Shown here: one piece after another, positions 1-4,999 of the stretch
How positions within the stretch are numbered: the first letter of the stretch is position 1
Layout: the number at the start of each line of letters is the position of its first letter
Source: Casp-actino8 sp032118015
GTDB lineage: Bacteria > Actinomycetota > Acidimicrobiia > Acidimicrobiales > Ilumatobacteraceae
Direction: 5' to 3'
Assembly: GCA_032118015.1 (NCBI GenBank)
Contig: JAULYE010000106.1
Location: 1-5,025 of the forward strand
Length of the DNA stretch: 5,025 nucleotides
Translations under genes and position numbers: made by a program
Notes under the pieces: generated by a model
Seen by the model: the letters and a program-made list of their open reading frames with translations, nothing else
Databases searched by the model: none
Told to the model about the DNA's origin: nothing

Positions 1-265
1 CCGTTGGCGATCTGAAGTTCATTTCTTTGCCATGCACTTGGATCGTGCCTTCATCGGGACGCTGCATCCCGTACAACGTTTTCATCAACGTCGACTTACC
101 AGCTCCGTTCTCGCCGACAATGGCGTGAATCGTGCCGGGTCGTACTCGGAGATCCACGTCGTAGTTGGCCACGACGCCCGGAAATCGCTTCGTGATCCCG
201 CTCAGTTCGACCGCCAGAGCATCTGTTGTCGTCGCACCCGCGCCGTGCTGTCCGCTCGAATCCAT
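1..265 (-). CDS. ABC transporter ATP-binding protein, N-terminal 88 codons (cut by left edge)
   Basis: This is the nucleotide-binding subunit of an ABC importer; it hydrolyses ATP on the cytoplasmic side to power solute uptake. The visible part has the start of the ABC ATPase fold, including Phe28 in the A-loop region (ITKRFPGVVA) and a complete Walker A motif, GENGAGKST, at residues 51-59, followed by LMKTLYGMQRPDEGTI. The Q-loop, signature, Walker B and H-loop lie beyond the window. The GENGAGKSTLMK...G form is typical of sugar- and nucleoside-type importer ATPases, which often carry two ATPase domains. The start is the ATG at 263-265, because an in-frame TAA lies two codons upstream (269-271). 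No Shine-Dalgarno is visible, but TACAAC (272-277) sits at -12 to -7 from the ATG, which would suit a leaderless transcript. The BMP-family lipoprotein gene lies directly upstream on the same strand, 125 bp away, so the two very likely serve one transporter. The substrate cannot be read from this fragment. Confidence 0.93.
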   Translation of the reverse strand, partial: MDSSGQHGAGATTTDALAVELSGITKRFPGVVANYDVDLRVRPGTIHAIVGENGAGKSTLMKTLYGMQRPDEGTIQVHGKEMNFRSPT

Positions 266-313
266 TCGTTAGTTGTAGCAGAGGAGTTGTGGCAGAGGAC
301 TCCTCGCATAGCA

Positions 314-344
314 GAGGAGCCCGGGCCATTGGCCCGGGCTCCTC
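314..344 (-). terminator. Perfect 14-bp stem-loop between lipoprotein and ATPase genes
   Basis: GAGGAGCCCGGGCC (314-327) and GGCCCGGGCTCCTC (331-344) are exact inverted repeats around the loop ATT. The hairpin lies 46 bp past the lipoprotein stop codon and 48 bp before the ATPase start. On the minus strand no run of T follows it, so it does not match a standard intrinsic terminator. It could be a partial terminator or an RNA 3'-end stabiliser that keeps the binding protein more abundant than the ATPase, a layout known from other ABC operons. The structure is seen directly; the function is inferred. Confidence 0.6.
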
Positions 345-390
345 CTCGAACATTCGCCCGTCGGGCGGATGATGCTGTGATCTGTTGTGA

Positions 391-1413
391 TCAGGGAGCG
401 GTCGGAACAGTGATGTCACCACTGATGATGGCTGCCTTGATCTCCTCGAGCTGCTCGATGAAGTCCGTGAGGTAGTCACCTGAGGTGGCGTAGCCGACAC
501 CGTCATTGGACAGATCGAACACCTTGATGCCGCCCGTCTTGTCACCATCGGCGACGGCCTTGACCGTCTCGAACACGGCGACGTCGACGCGCTTGATCAT
601 CGAGGTCAAGATGACCGCCTGAGCCTCAGGCGTACCACGAGTGATGTACTCGTCGCTGTCGACACCGATGGCCCACTTGCCAGCTTCGATGGCAGCTTCG
701 ACAGTGCCTGCACCCGAGCCGCCTGCAGCGGTGTAGATGACGTCGGCACCAGCTGCGTACCAGCCAGCGGCAATTTCCTTGGCTCCGGCAACGTTGCCCC
801 AAGCTGAGTTGTCACCTGCTGGTCCGAGGTACTGGACCTCGACGACGATGTCCGGGTTGATGTACTTCGCACCAGCGGTGTACCCAGCCTCGAACTTCTT
901 GATCAAGTCGATTTCCTGACCACCGATGAAGCCAATGATGCCGGTCTCGCTCTTGAGAGCAGCAGCGGCTCCGACGAGGAACGAACCCTGCTCTTCGGCG
1001 AACAGAAGGCTCTTGACATTGTCGGCTTCGACAACGGAGTCGACGATGCCAAAGGTGATGTCCGGGTTCGCCGCAGCGACTTCGGCCATCGGGTCGGTGA
1101 ACATGAAGCCGACACCGACGATGACTACATTGCCATCACCAGCGAGAAGTTCCAAGTTCGCCTTGCGGTCTTCGTCGACCGTTGCTTCCAGTTCGGTGAT
1201 CTGGGCGCCCAGTTCACTGGTAGCCCTCTCGCCGCCTGACGCAGCCGAGTCGTTGAACGTTCCGTCACCGCGACCACCGGTATCGAAGGCGATACCGGCC
1301 TTGATGCCGTCACCCGATCCACTCGAGCCGCCGTCGTCGTCGCCGCCGCAGGCAGCTACCACGAGACTGAGTGCGGCCAGCGATGCCGCCAGCATTCGTG
1401 CATTTTTGCGCAT
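391..1413 (-). CDS. BMP-family (Bmp/Med/PnrA-like) substrate-binding lipoprotein
   Basis: This is the extracytoplasmic, lipid-anchored solute receptor of an ABC importer. The 340-residue protein starts with a short basic N-end (MRKNARM), a hydrophobic stretch and a lipobox VVAAC with the lipidated Cys22. A flexible Gly/Ser/Asp linker (23-36) follows. The mature domain opens with AGIAFDTGGRGDGTFNDSA (39-57), the BMP-family signature including the Phe-Asn pair (53-54) near the ligand site. Later family-like blocks are GVGFMFTDPMAEVAAANP, LLFAEEQGSFLVGAAAAL, IGFIGGQEIDLIKKFEAGY, GADVIYTAAGGSGAGT and WAIGVDSDEY. Characterised members bind purine nucleosides or riboflavin-like ligands, but the ligand here is not determined. 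The frame continues upstream to 1485, but the start at 1411-1413 is chosen because GGGGAGGAA (1421-1429) sits at good spacing and because it places the signal peptide at the N-terminus. A possible -10 hexamer (TAGAGT, complement of 1469-1474) lies upstream. The ATPase gene follows on the same strand. Confidence 0.95.
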   Translation of the reverse strand: MRKNARMLAASLAALSLVVAACGGDDDGGSSGSGDGIKAGIAFDTGGRGDGTFNDSAASGGERATSELGAQITELEATVDEDRKANLELLAGDGNVVIVGVGFMFTDPMAEVAAANPDITFGIVDSVVEADNVKSLLFAEEQGSFLVGAAAALKSETGIIGFIGGQEIDLIKKFEAGYTAGAKYINPDIVVEVQYLGPAGDNSAWGNVAGAKEIAAGWYAAGADVIYTAAGGSGAGTVEAAIEAGKWAIGVDSDEYITRGTPEAQAVILTSMIKRVDVAVFETVKAVADGDKTGGIKVFDLSNDGVGYATSGDYLTDFIEQLEEIKAAIISGDITVPTAP

Positions 1414-1420
1414 GTGTTGA

Positions 1421-1429
1421 TTCCTCCCC
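1421..1429 (-). promoter_or_regulatory. Strong ribosome binding site of the lipoprotein gene
   Basis: On the minus strand this reads GGGGAGGAA, with 7 nt to the ATG at 1413. It decides the start codon against the longer open frame that reaches 1485. Confidence 0.85.
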
Positions 1430-1485
1430 TGAGTCGCCGGGCCCAAATGCTCGGCGAGTGGTTGCCCAACTCTACACCAGCGCAA

Positions 1486-2316
1486 TTATTGGGTTCGTCC
1501 ACGCTTTTGGATTGCCGTGCGGCGGGAAGCAACTGCGTCAGGGGAGAAGTGCTGCTTCTGCCAGAGTCGGCCATCTCGTGCTTCGATCGCCCAGGCGTCC
1601 TCGTCGGCATGGATCTCGGCGTAGGTTCGCCGGATCTGGCGCACGCCGGCCTGATCGTTTCCGCACATGTCGAGTGCGAGACGTCGAACGAAGGGCATGA
1701 GTTCTTCATGTGGGACGACATGGTTGACGAGACCGAAGTGCAACGCTTCGTGTGCTGACAGGAAATTGCCGGAAAAACTCATCTCCCGTGCCCGACGAAT
1801 ACCGATCGCCTGTGGCAGGAGAACCGTCAAACCCCAACCTGGCATGACGCCCACCCGAGTGTGAGTGTCGCCGAATTTGGCGTTCTCAGAGGCAACGAGG
1901 AAGTCGCAGTTGAGTGCGAGTTCGAGGCCGCCGGTGATGGCGACGCCGTTGACTGCTCCGATCAAGGGTTTGTCCATGTGAGGGAATGGACCGCGCCGCG
2001 ATGTGCGCGGCATGTCGTTGTCGCCGGGGGCGGACACCTCGGGCGATTTCGATGTCTCAGAAGCAGTCCGGATGTTGCCGCCCGTCGAACCGAGTTCCTT
2101 GAGATCGAGACCTGCACAAAATGCGGGATCCGCCCCTGTGAGGACCACGACGTCGACTTCATCGTCGCTCGAGGCCTGTTCGATGAGTCGAGGCAGCAAC
2201 GAGAGCACTTCGGACGACAAGGCGTTGCGCGCAGCCGGCCGATTCAAGGTGACTGTTGCGATTCGGTCTGCGACATCGAGAAGAACGACGCTGTCCGGCG
2301 GAGTCAAAAGAGCCAT
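1486..2316 (-). CDS. Enoyl-CoA hydratase/isomerase family protein (crotonase fold), one classical Glu retained
   Basis: This is a 276-residue cytoplasmic enzyme of the crotonase superfamily, acting on acyl-CoA thioesters, most often in beta-oxidation or related catabolism. Visible motifs are the N-terminal strand and VTLNRPAARNAL (22-33), the first oxyanion-hole segment AFCAGLDLKEL (65-75), a loop rich in Gly, Ser and Pro (about 76-112), the second oxyanion segment VNGVAITGGLELALNCD (122-138), and FGDTHTRVGVMPGWG (148-162). Aligned by eye to rat crotonase, Glu132 matches catalytic Glu144, but His152 occupies the position of Glu164. The length fits the family. Hydration is therefore uncertain; isomerase, hydrolase or another CoA chemistry is possible. 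An in-frame TGA lies five codons upstream of the ATG, so the start cannot be earlier. There is no Shine-Dalgarno, but TGATACGAC (extended -10-like) ends 6 nt before the ATG. The acidic protein gene lies 38 bp upstream on the same strand. Confidence 0.93.
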   Translation of the reverse strand: MALLTPPDSVVLLDVADRIATVTLNRPAARNALSSEVLSLLPRLIEQASSDDEVDVVVLTGADPAFCAGLDLKELGSTGGNIRTASETSKSPEVSAPGDNDMPRTSRRGPFPHMDKPLIGAVNGVAITGGLELALNCDFLVASENAKFGDTHTRVGVMPGWGLTVLLPQAIGIRRAREMSFSGNFLSAHEALHFGLVNHVVPHEELMPFVRRLALDMCGNDQAGVRQIRRTYAEIHADEDAWAIEARDGRLWQKQHFSPDAVASRRTAIQKRGRTQ

Positions 2317-2354
2317 GTAGGGGTCGTATCACACGACGGGCCAGCAGTGCCTGC

Positions 2355-2960
2355 TCAGTCGGATTCGCCCGGTGGAAGAAAAGGGAAATCGAGGTCGGCA
2401 ATGCGCACCAGCATCGCTGCAATCCAGCCCCCGAGAGCACCGAAATGATCGTCGAGAACCGTGCTCGCCCCATTGGCCAAGGAGTCCTCAGACAATTCGT
2501 ACAACCCCTCATAGGTGGCTTCGATTGCATGTTCGGGATCGGCCTCGTCGGTCGTGTACATCGTTTCAACTGTGATGGCTGCCCGCTCGAGAACGCCGTT
2601 TCCGATCGAGGGACTGGCCTGGGGAAGGAGACTGCGAATCGCCGTCAGGTCCGGCGTTGCACCGATCCGCTGCACACGAAGGACGATTTCGATCTCGATC
2701 GCTGGGCGATCGTCGAGCTCTTCTTCGAGATACCACTTGCGATAGGCCGTTTGACTCCACGATGGCCAATCGAAGGTGATGTGTGCGAGGACTCTCGGAG
2801 GTCGATCCTCGCCGGGTAGTCCGTAACTGGTCTCCCAACTCAAGTCTCCGAGGAGCACATCGACGTGAAAATGCTCCTCGAATGCCTGGCGTTCGAGAAA
2901 GGCCCGCTCGAATGCTTCACGCAGAGCGCTGATGACATCTGTGAATACATGATCGAGCAT
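2355..2960 (-). CDS. Acidic conserved-looking hypothetical protein (201 residues)
   Basis: I do not recognise the family. The protein has 201 residues, no signal peptide and no membrane segment, so it is probably cytoplasmic. It is strongly acidic: I count 38 Asp/Glu against 13 Lys/Arg, with only one lysine. Residues 1-30 look like an amphipathic helix (FTDVISALREAFERAFLER). Residues 56-98 alternate in a beta-like way and are rich in aromatics, including WPSWSQTAYRKWYLEEEL (65-82) and IEIEIVLRVQRI. The C-terminal third is helical (HAIEATYEGLYELSEDSLA) and ends in a Pro-rich tail. There are five Trp residues. The start is the ATG at 2958-2960; an in-frame TGA nine codons upstream and the absence of other start codons between them fix it. 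A TATCGT hexamer (complement of 2969-2974) lies 8 nt upstream and AGAGG is very close to the ATG. The gene precedes a crotonase gene by 38 bp on the same strand and is divergent from another, so a link to acyl-CoA metabolism is a context guess only. Confidence 0.82.
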   Translation of the reverse strand: MLDHVFTDVISALREAFERAFLERQAFEEHFHVDVLLGDLSWETSYGLPGEDRPPRVLAHITFDWPSWSQTAYRKWYLEEELDDRPAIEIEIVLRVQRIGATPDLTAIRSLLPQASPSIGNGVLERAAITVETMYTTDEADPEHAIEATYEGLYELSEDSLANGASTVLDDHFGALGGWIAAMLVRIADLDFPFLPPGESD

Positions 2961-2989
2961 CGCCTCTGACGATACAGCCGGGACTCATT

Positions 2990-3006
2990 GGCACACGGAA
3001 GGTGCC
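2990..3006. promoter_or_regulatory. Inverted repeat GGCAC-N7-GTGCC in the divergent intergenic region
   Basis: A 5-bp inverted repeat (2990-2994 and 3002-3006) sits in the 75-bp gap between the divergent acidic-protein and crotonase genes. It lies about 15-30 bp from each likely -10 element, a plausible place for a shared operator. The arms are short, so chance occurrence is quite possible. Confidence 0.25.
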
Positions 3007-3035
3007 CCATGCTGTTCGGATGCCACAATGATTGT

Positions 3036-3809
3036 GTGAACATCGCTGACTCTTCTCCGCTCGTGATCGTCGCCATTGCCGATGGTGTGGCCACCCTCAC
3101 GTTGAACAATCCAAGTGAACGCAACACGTTGACGGCTCCGATGGTCGAGCAGATCACATCGGCCATGGACACGATCGAATCCGATCTGAACGTGGGAGCG
3201 CTCGTGGTCACGGGAACACCTCCAGCTTTTTGCGCAGGTGCGAATCTTGGAAATCTTCAGAACAGTTCTGCTGAGAGCCTGGGGGAGATTTACGAGGGAT
3301 TTCTGAGAATCGCACGGAGTCCTCTTCCAACTCTTGCTGCAGTGAATGGTGCAGCAGTGGGTGCGGGGATGAACCTGGCGTTGGGATGCGATGTCCGTAT
3401 TGCTGCGCGTAGTGCTCGATTCGACACACGCTTCTTGCAGATCGGGATTCATCCGGGTGGCGGGCACACATGGATGCTGAGACGCATTGCCGGACCACAG
3501 ACAGCAATGGCGGGTGTTCTGTTCGGGGAGATCTTCAGCGGTGACGAGGCGCAACGTTTGGGCATCGTGCATCGCTGCGTGGATGACGCTGAATTGATGA
3601 CAGTGGCCATGGAAATGGCGCGGCGTGCTGCCTCGGCACCTCGTGAGCTGGTGATCGAAACCAAAAAGACAATTGCTGCGATGGCTGATGTCGCGACGCA
3701 CGTCGAAGCTGTTGATCGCGAGTTGACGCCGCAATTGTGGAGCACCCGCCAGCCGTGGTTCGCCGAGCGATTGGCTGCTCTCCAGGCAAAGATCTCCTCG
3801 AAGAAGTGA
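3036..3809 (+). CDS. Enoyl-CoA hydratase/isomerase family protein lacking both classical catalytic Glu
   Basis: This is a 257-residue crotonase-fold protein, expected to bind an acyl-CoA in the cytoplasm. Motifs are GVATLTLNNPSERNTL (17-32), oxyanion segment AFCAGANLGNL (64-74), VNGAAVGAGMNLALGCD (103-119) and FDTRFLQIGIHPGGG (129-143). Compared by eye with rat crotonase, Glu144 is replaced by Asn113 and Glu164 by Phe133. The oxyanion hole is preserved in backbone terms, so CoA-thioester chemistry is likely but not standard hydration. The start is uncertain. The GTG at 3036 gives a family-typical N-terminus (VNIADSSPLVIVAIADG) and has CACAAT at -12 to -7, fitting leaderless translation. The ATG at 3009 would add nine residues (MLFGCHNDC) and has GGAAGG 6 nt upstream (2997-3002). 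The gene is divergent from the acidic protein, and a separate promoter follows its stop. It is a distant paralogue of the crotonase at 1486-2316. Confidence 0.92.
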   Translation: MNIADSSPLVIVAIADGVATLTLNNPSERNTLTAPMVEQITSAMDTIESDLNVGALVVTGTPPAFCAGANLGNLQNSSAESLGEIYEGFLRIARSPLPTLAAVNGAAVGAGMNLALGCDVRIAARSARFDTRFLQIGIHPGGGHTWMLRRIAGPQTAMAGVLFGEIFSGDEAQRLGIVHRCVDDAELMTVAMEMARRAASAPRELVIETKKTIAAMADVATHVEAVDRELTPQLWSTRQPWFAERLAALQAKISSKK

Positions 3810-3834
3810 GAGTCGATCGCGACGAAAAATTCAC

Positions 3835-3862
3835 TTGACGTTTCTGTTTCTCGGAGTACGGT
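3835..3862 (+). promoter_or_regulatory. Sigma70-type promoter of the small basic protein gene
   Basis: TTGACG (3835-3840) and TACGGT (3857-3862) are separated by 16 bp. The expected transcription start is near 3869, about 34 nt before the ATG. An A/T-rich stretch (3823-3831) just upstream could act as an UP-like element. This is the only promoter in the window with good matches at both -35 and -10, and it lies only 25 bp after the preceding crotonase stop, so the basic protein probably forms its own transcription unit. Confidence 0.68.
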
Positions 3863-3876
3863 GGCATCAGGGGGAG

Positions 3877-3893
3877 TTCACGGAACCTGTGAA
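3877..3893 (+). promoter_or_regulatory. 5'-leader hairpin abutting the ribosome binding site
   Basis: TTCACGG-AAC-CTGTGAA can fold into a 7-bp stem, including one G-U pair, with a 3-nt loop. Its 3' arm ends in the first two A residues of the Shine-Dalgarno tract AAGGAGG (3892-3898). It lies inside the predicted short leader (about 3869-3902). It could modulate translation initiation or stabilise the mRNA; no function is shown. Confidence 0.4.
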
Positions 3894-3898
3894 GGAGG
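3892..3898 (+). promoter_or_regulatory. Ribosome binding site of the small basic protein gene
   Basis: AAGGAGG lies 4 nt before the ATG at 3903-3905. It decides the start against the upstream-open frame, which extends back past the promoter -10 element. Confidence 0.8.
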
Positions 3899-3902
3899 GC
3901 CG

Positions 3903-4223
3903 ATGAGCAAGCGCCATCGAAGCGAGGACTCAGTGCCGTTGCCGAGGGCAGAGTTGAGGGCACACGCCCACAACGAGCGCCATCGAGTGAAGGGTGAACT
4001 ACACGAGCTCGCCACGCAAGTACGTAACGGACTGGAGCCCGATGATGCGATCGAGCCGGGTACGGCCTGGAAGCCCGTTCACCACCACGACGCTGAGCGA
4101 GCAGTGAAGAAAGCCACGGGTACGCGCAATCTGCGGCACTGGAAGGTCAAGGAATGGAAGCGTCGTACGACGGTACGTCAGCAGCGAGTTGCCGCGTATC
4201 GCCAGTTGACCCACCTGTCGTGA
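3903..4223 (+). CDS. Small basic histidine-rich hypothetical protein (106 residues)
   Basis: I do not recognise the family. The protein has 106 residues, no Cys, no signal peptide and no membrane segment. I count 23 Lys/Arg against 13 Asp/Glu, plus 10 His. The N-terminus (MSKRHRSEDSVPLPRAEL) looks disordered and basic. Residues about 16-42 (AELRAHAHNERHRVKGELHE...) and 64-104 (AERAVKK...HWKVKEWKRRTTVRQQRVAAYRQ) look helical, separated by a linker with a triple His (60-62). Two Trp (80, 85) lie inside the basic C-terminal helix. This composition suggests nucleic-acid or ribosome binding, but that is inference. The gene has its own strong-looking promoter, a leader hairpin and a good ribosome binding site, so it is probably well expressed. 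It converges with the acetyltransferase gene 65 bp away. Real coding status is supported by the promoter and ribosome binding site signals and by a plausible composition. Confidence 0.8.
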   Translation: MSKRHRSEDSVPLPRAELRAHAHNERHRVKGELHELATQVRNGLEPDDAIEPGTAWKPVHHHDAERAVKKATGTRNLRHWKVKEWKRRTTVRQQRVAAYRQLTHLS

Positions 4224-4234
4224 TCGATGTGTTC

Positions 4235-4267
4235 TGATCGAACGTCCCGCTCAGCCCGGGTCGATCA
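4235..4267. terminator. Weak stem-loop between convergent genes
   Basis: TGATCGA (4235-4241) and TCGATCA (4261-4267) can pair, enclosing a possible inner CCC/GGG pairing (4246-4248 with 4258-4260). Two other arms can compete: TGATCGA at 4221-4227 and CTGATCG/CGATCAG (4234-4240 with 4286-4292). It is correctly placed to serve as a bidirectional end for the convergent genes, but there is no T-run on either strand, so terminator function is doubtful. Confidence 0.3.
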
Positions 4268-4288
4268 TCACGAGCTGGTAGTTCCCGA

Positions 4289-4999
4289 TCAGAGCCAGAC
4301 GCGCCCATAGGCATCCCTGCGCTGTTCCCATTCCTCGGCCGTGATTGCGTACCGAACGTGGTCCTCCCAGACCCCGTTGATCTCGAGGAAGCGAACAGCG
4401 ATGCCTTCGTCGCGAATCGACAACTTGTCCATCACGCGACGGCTGTTCGAATTGCGTGGCACGACACAGATTTCGAGGCGGTGCAGACCCAACTCCTCGA
4501 ACGAGTATCGCATCAGGACGATGACGCCTTCGGCTACATAGGACTGACCTGCATGGATTTCATCGATCCAATATCCAACGGTTGCAGACATCAGCGCCCC
4601 GCGGTTCACCATGTTCAAGTTGACTTCACCAGCGAAGTTGCCGTCGATGAAAAGTCCGAATGCGTAGGCGATGCCGTTCTGGCGTTCTCTGTCTCGTTGA
4701 GCACAACGTGAACTGAATGCGTCGCGGTCGTAGGTGGGATCCGGCAGATGAGCCAGTCGCAGCGGCTCCCAGACGGTGAGCCAATCATGATTGCGATGTC
4801 GTACTTCGGACCATGCCTCGAAGTCCGGGGGAACGAGAGGACGAAGCAGGACGCGACGCCCATAAAGACGAGTGTTCGCTGGAAGGCGGGCTGGGTGGGC
4901 GTCGAAGTGCTTCACGTCGGAAATGGCTTTCTCAGATGTAACCGCGAAGTTCGTGGCAGATGCCATCCAAAAGGTTGCCCCGCGAGATGAGAATTTCAT
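4289..4999 (-). CDS. GNAT N-acetyltransferase, RimJ/RimL type
   Basis: This is an acetyl-CoA-dependent N-acetyltransferase of the GNAT superfamily. Relatives RimJ and RimL acetylate ribosomal-protein N-termini, while others act on small molecules; the target here is unknown. From the chosen start it has 236 residues. GRRVLLRPLVPPDFEAW (47-63) is the usual N-terminal strand and helix, YAFGLFIDGNFAGEVNL (112-128) the central strands, and ATVGYWIDEIHAGQSYVAEG (139-158) the acetyl-CoA pyrophosphate-binding motif, here in the RimJ-like GQSY form. LHRLEICVVPRNSNSRRVMDKL (172-193) and the tail FLEINGVWEDHVRYAITAEEW (204-224) also match RimJ/RimL. The common LGF before the last strands is LSI (193-195). 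The start is uncertain: ATG at 4999 or 4966 (residue 12), neither with a clear ribosome binding site, and the frame has no stop up to the right edge. The first about 45 residues are longer than usual and look unlike the family. The gene is convergent with the basic protein gene. Confidence 0.88.
   Translation of the reverse strand: MKFSSRGATFWMASATNFAVTSEKAISDVKHFDAHPARLPANTRLYGRRVLLRPLVPPDFEAWSEVRHRNHDWLTVWEPLRLAHLPDPTYDRDAFSSRCAQRDRERQNGIAYAFGLFIDGNFAGEVNLNMVNRGALMSATVGYWIDEIHAGQSYVAEGVIVLMRYSFEELGLHRLEICVVPRNSNSRRVMDKLSIRDEGIAVRFLEINGVWEDHVRYAITAEEWEQRRDAYGRVWL

Noticed and set aside
926..1420. 164-codon open frame on the plus strand opposite the lipoprotein gene
   Set aside because: It is antisense to a clearly conserved gene, rich in Ser and Pro with low-complexity composition, and has no recognisable motif; a shadow of high-GC coding.
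1414..1485. N-terminal extension of the lipoprotein to 1485 (24 more residues)
   Set aside because: It would bury the signal peptide and ignore the strong ribosome binding site at 1421-1429; the extension would begin at a TTG right after the crotonase stop.
1414..1485. Purine or other riboswitch ahead of the BMP-family gene
   Set aside because: The gap is only 72 bp and I see no conserved riboswitch core; only a small 6-bp stem.
1861..2448. 195-codon plus-strand open frame opposite the first crotonase
   Set aside because: It overlaps a motif-rich crotonase and the following gap and has a composition typical of antisense shadows.
2256..2819. 187-codon plus-strand open frame opposite the acidic protein
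   Set aside because: This was the closest competitor to the acidic hypothetical gene. The minus-strand frame has a start bounded by an upstream stop, a coherent composition and no overlap with the crotonase, while this one overlaps the crotonase start and resembles an antisense frame.
2985..3734. 249-codon minus-strand open frame opposite the second crotonase
   Set aside because: The plus strand carries clear crotonase motifs; the antisense product is rich in Cys, His, Arg and Ser with no domain.
3812..3823. GTCG-ATCG-CGAC hairpin after the second crotonase stop as a terminator
   Set aside because: The stem is only 4 bp and the following A-rich tract is not a T-run on the coding strand.
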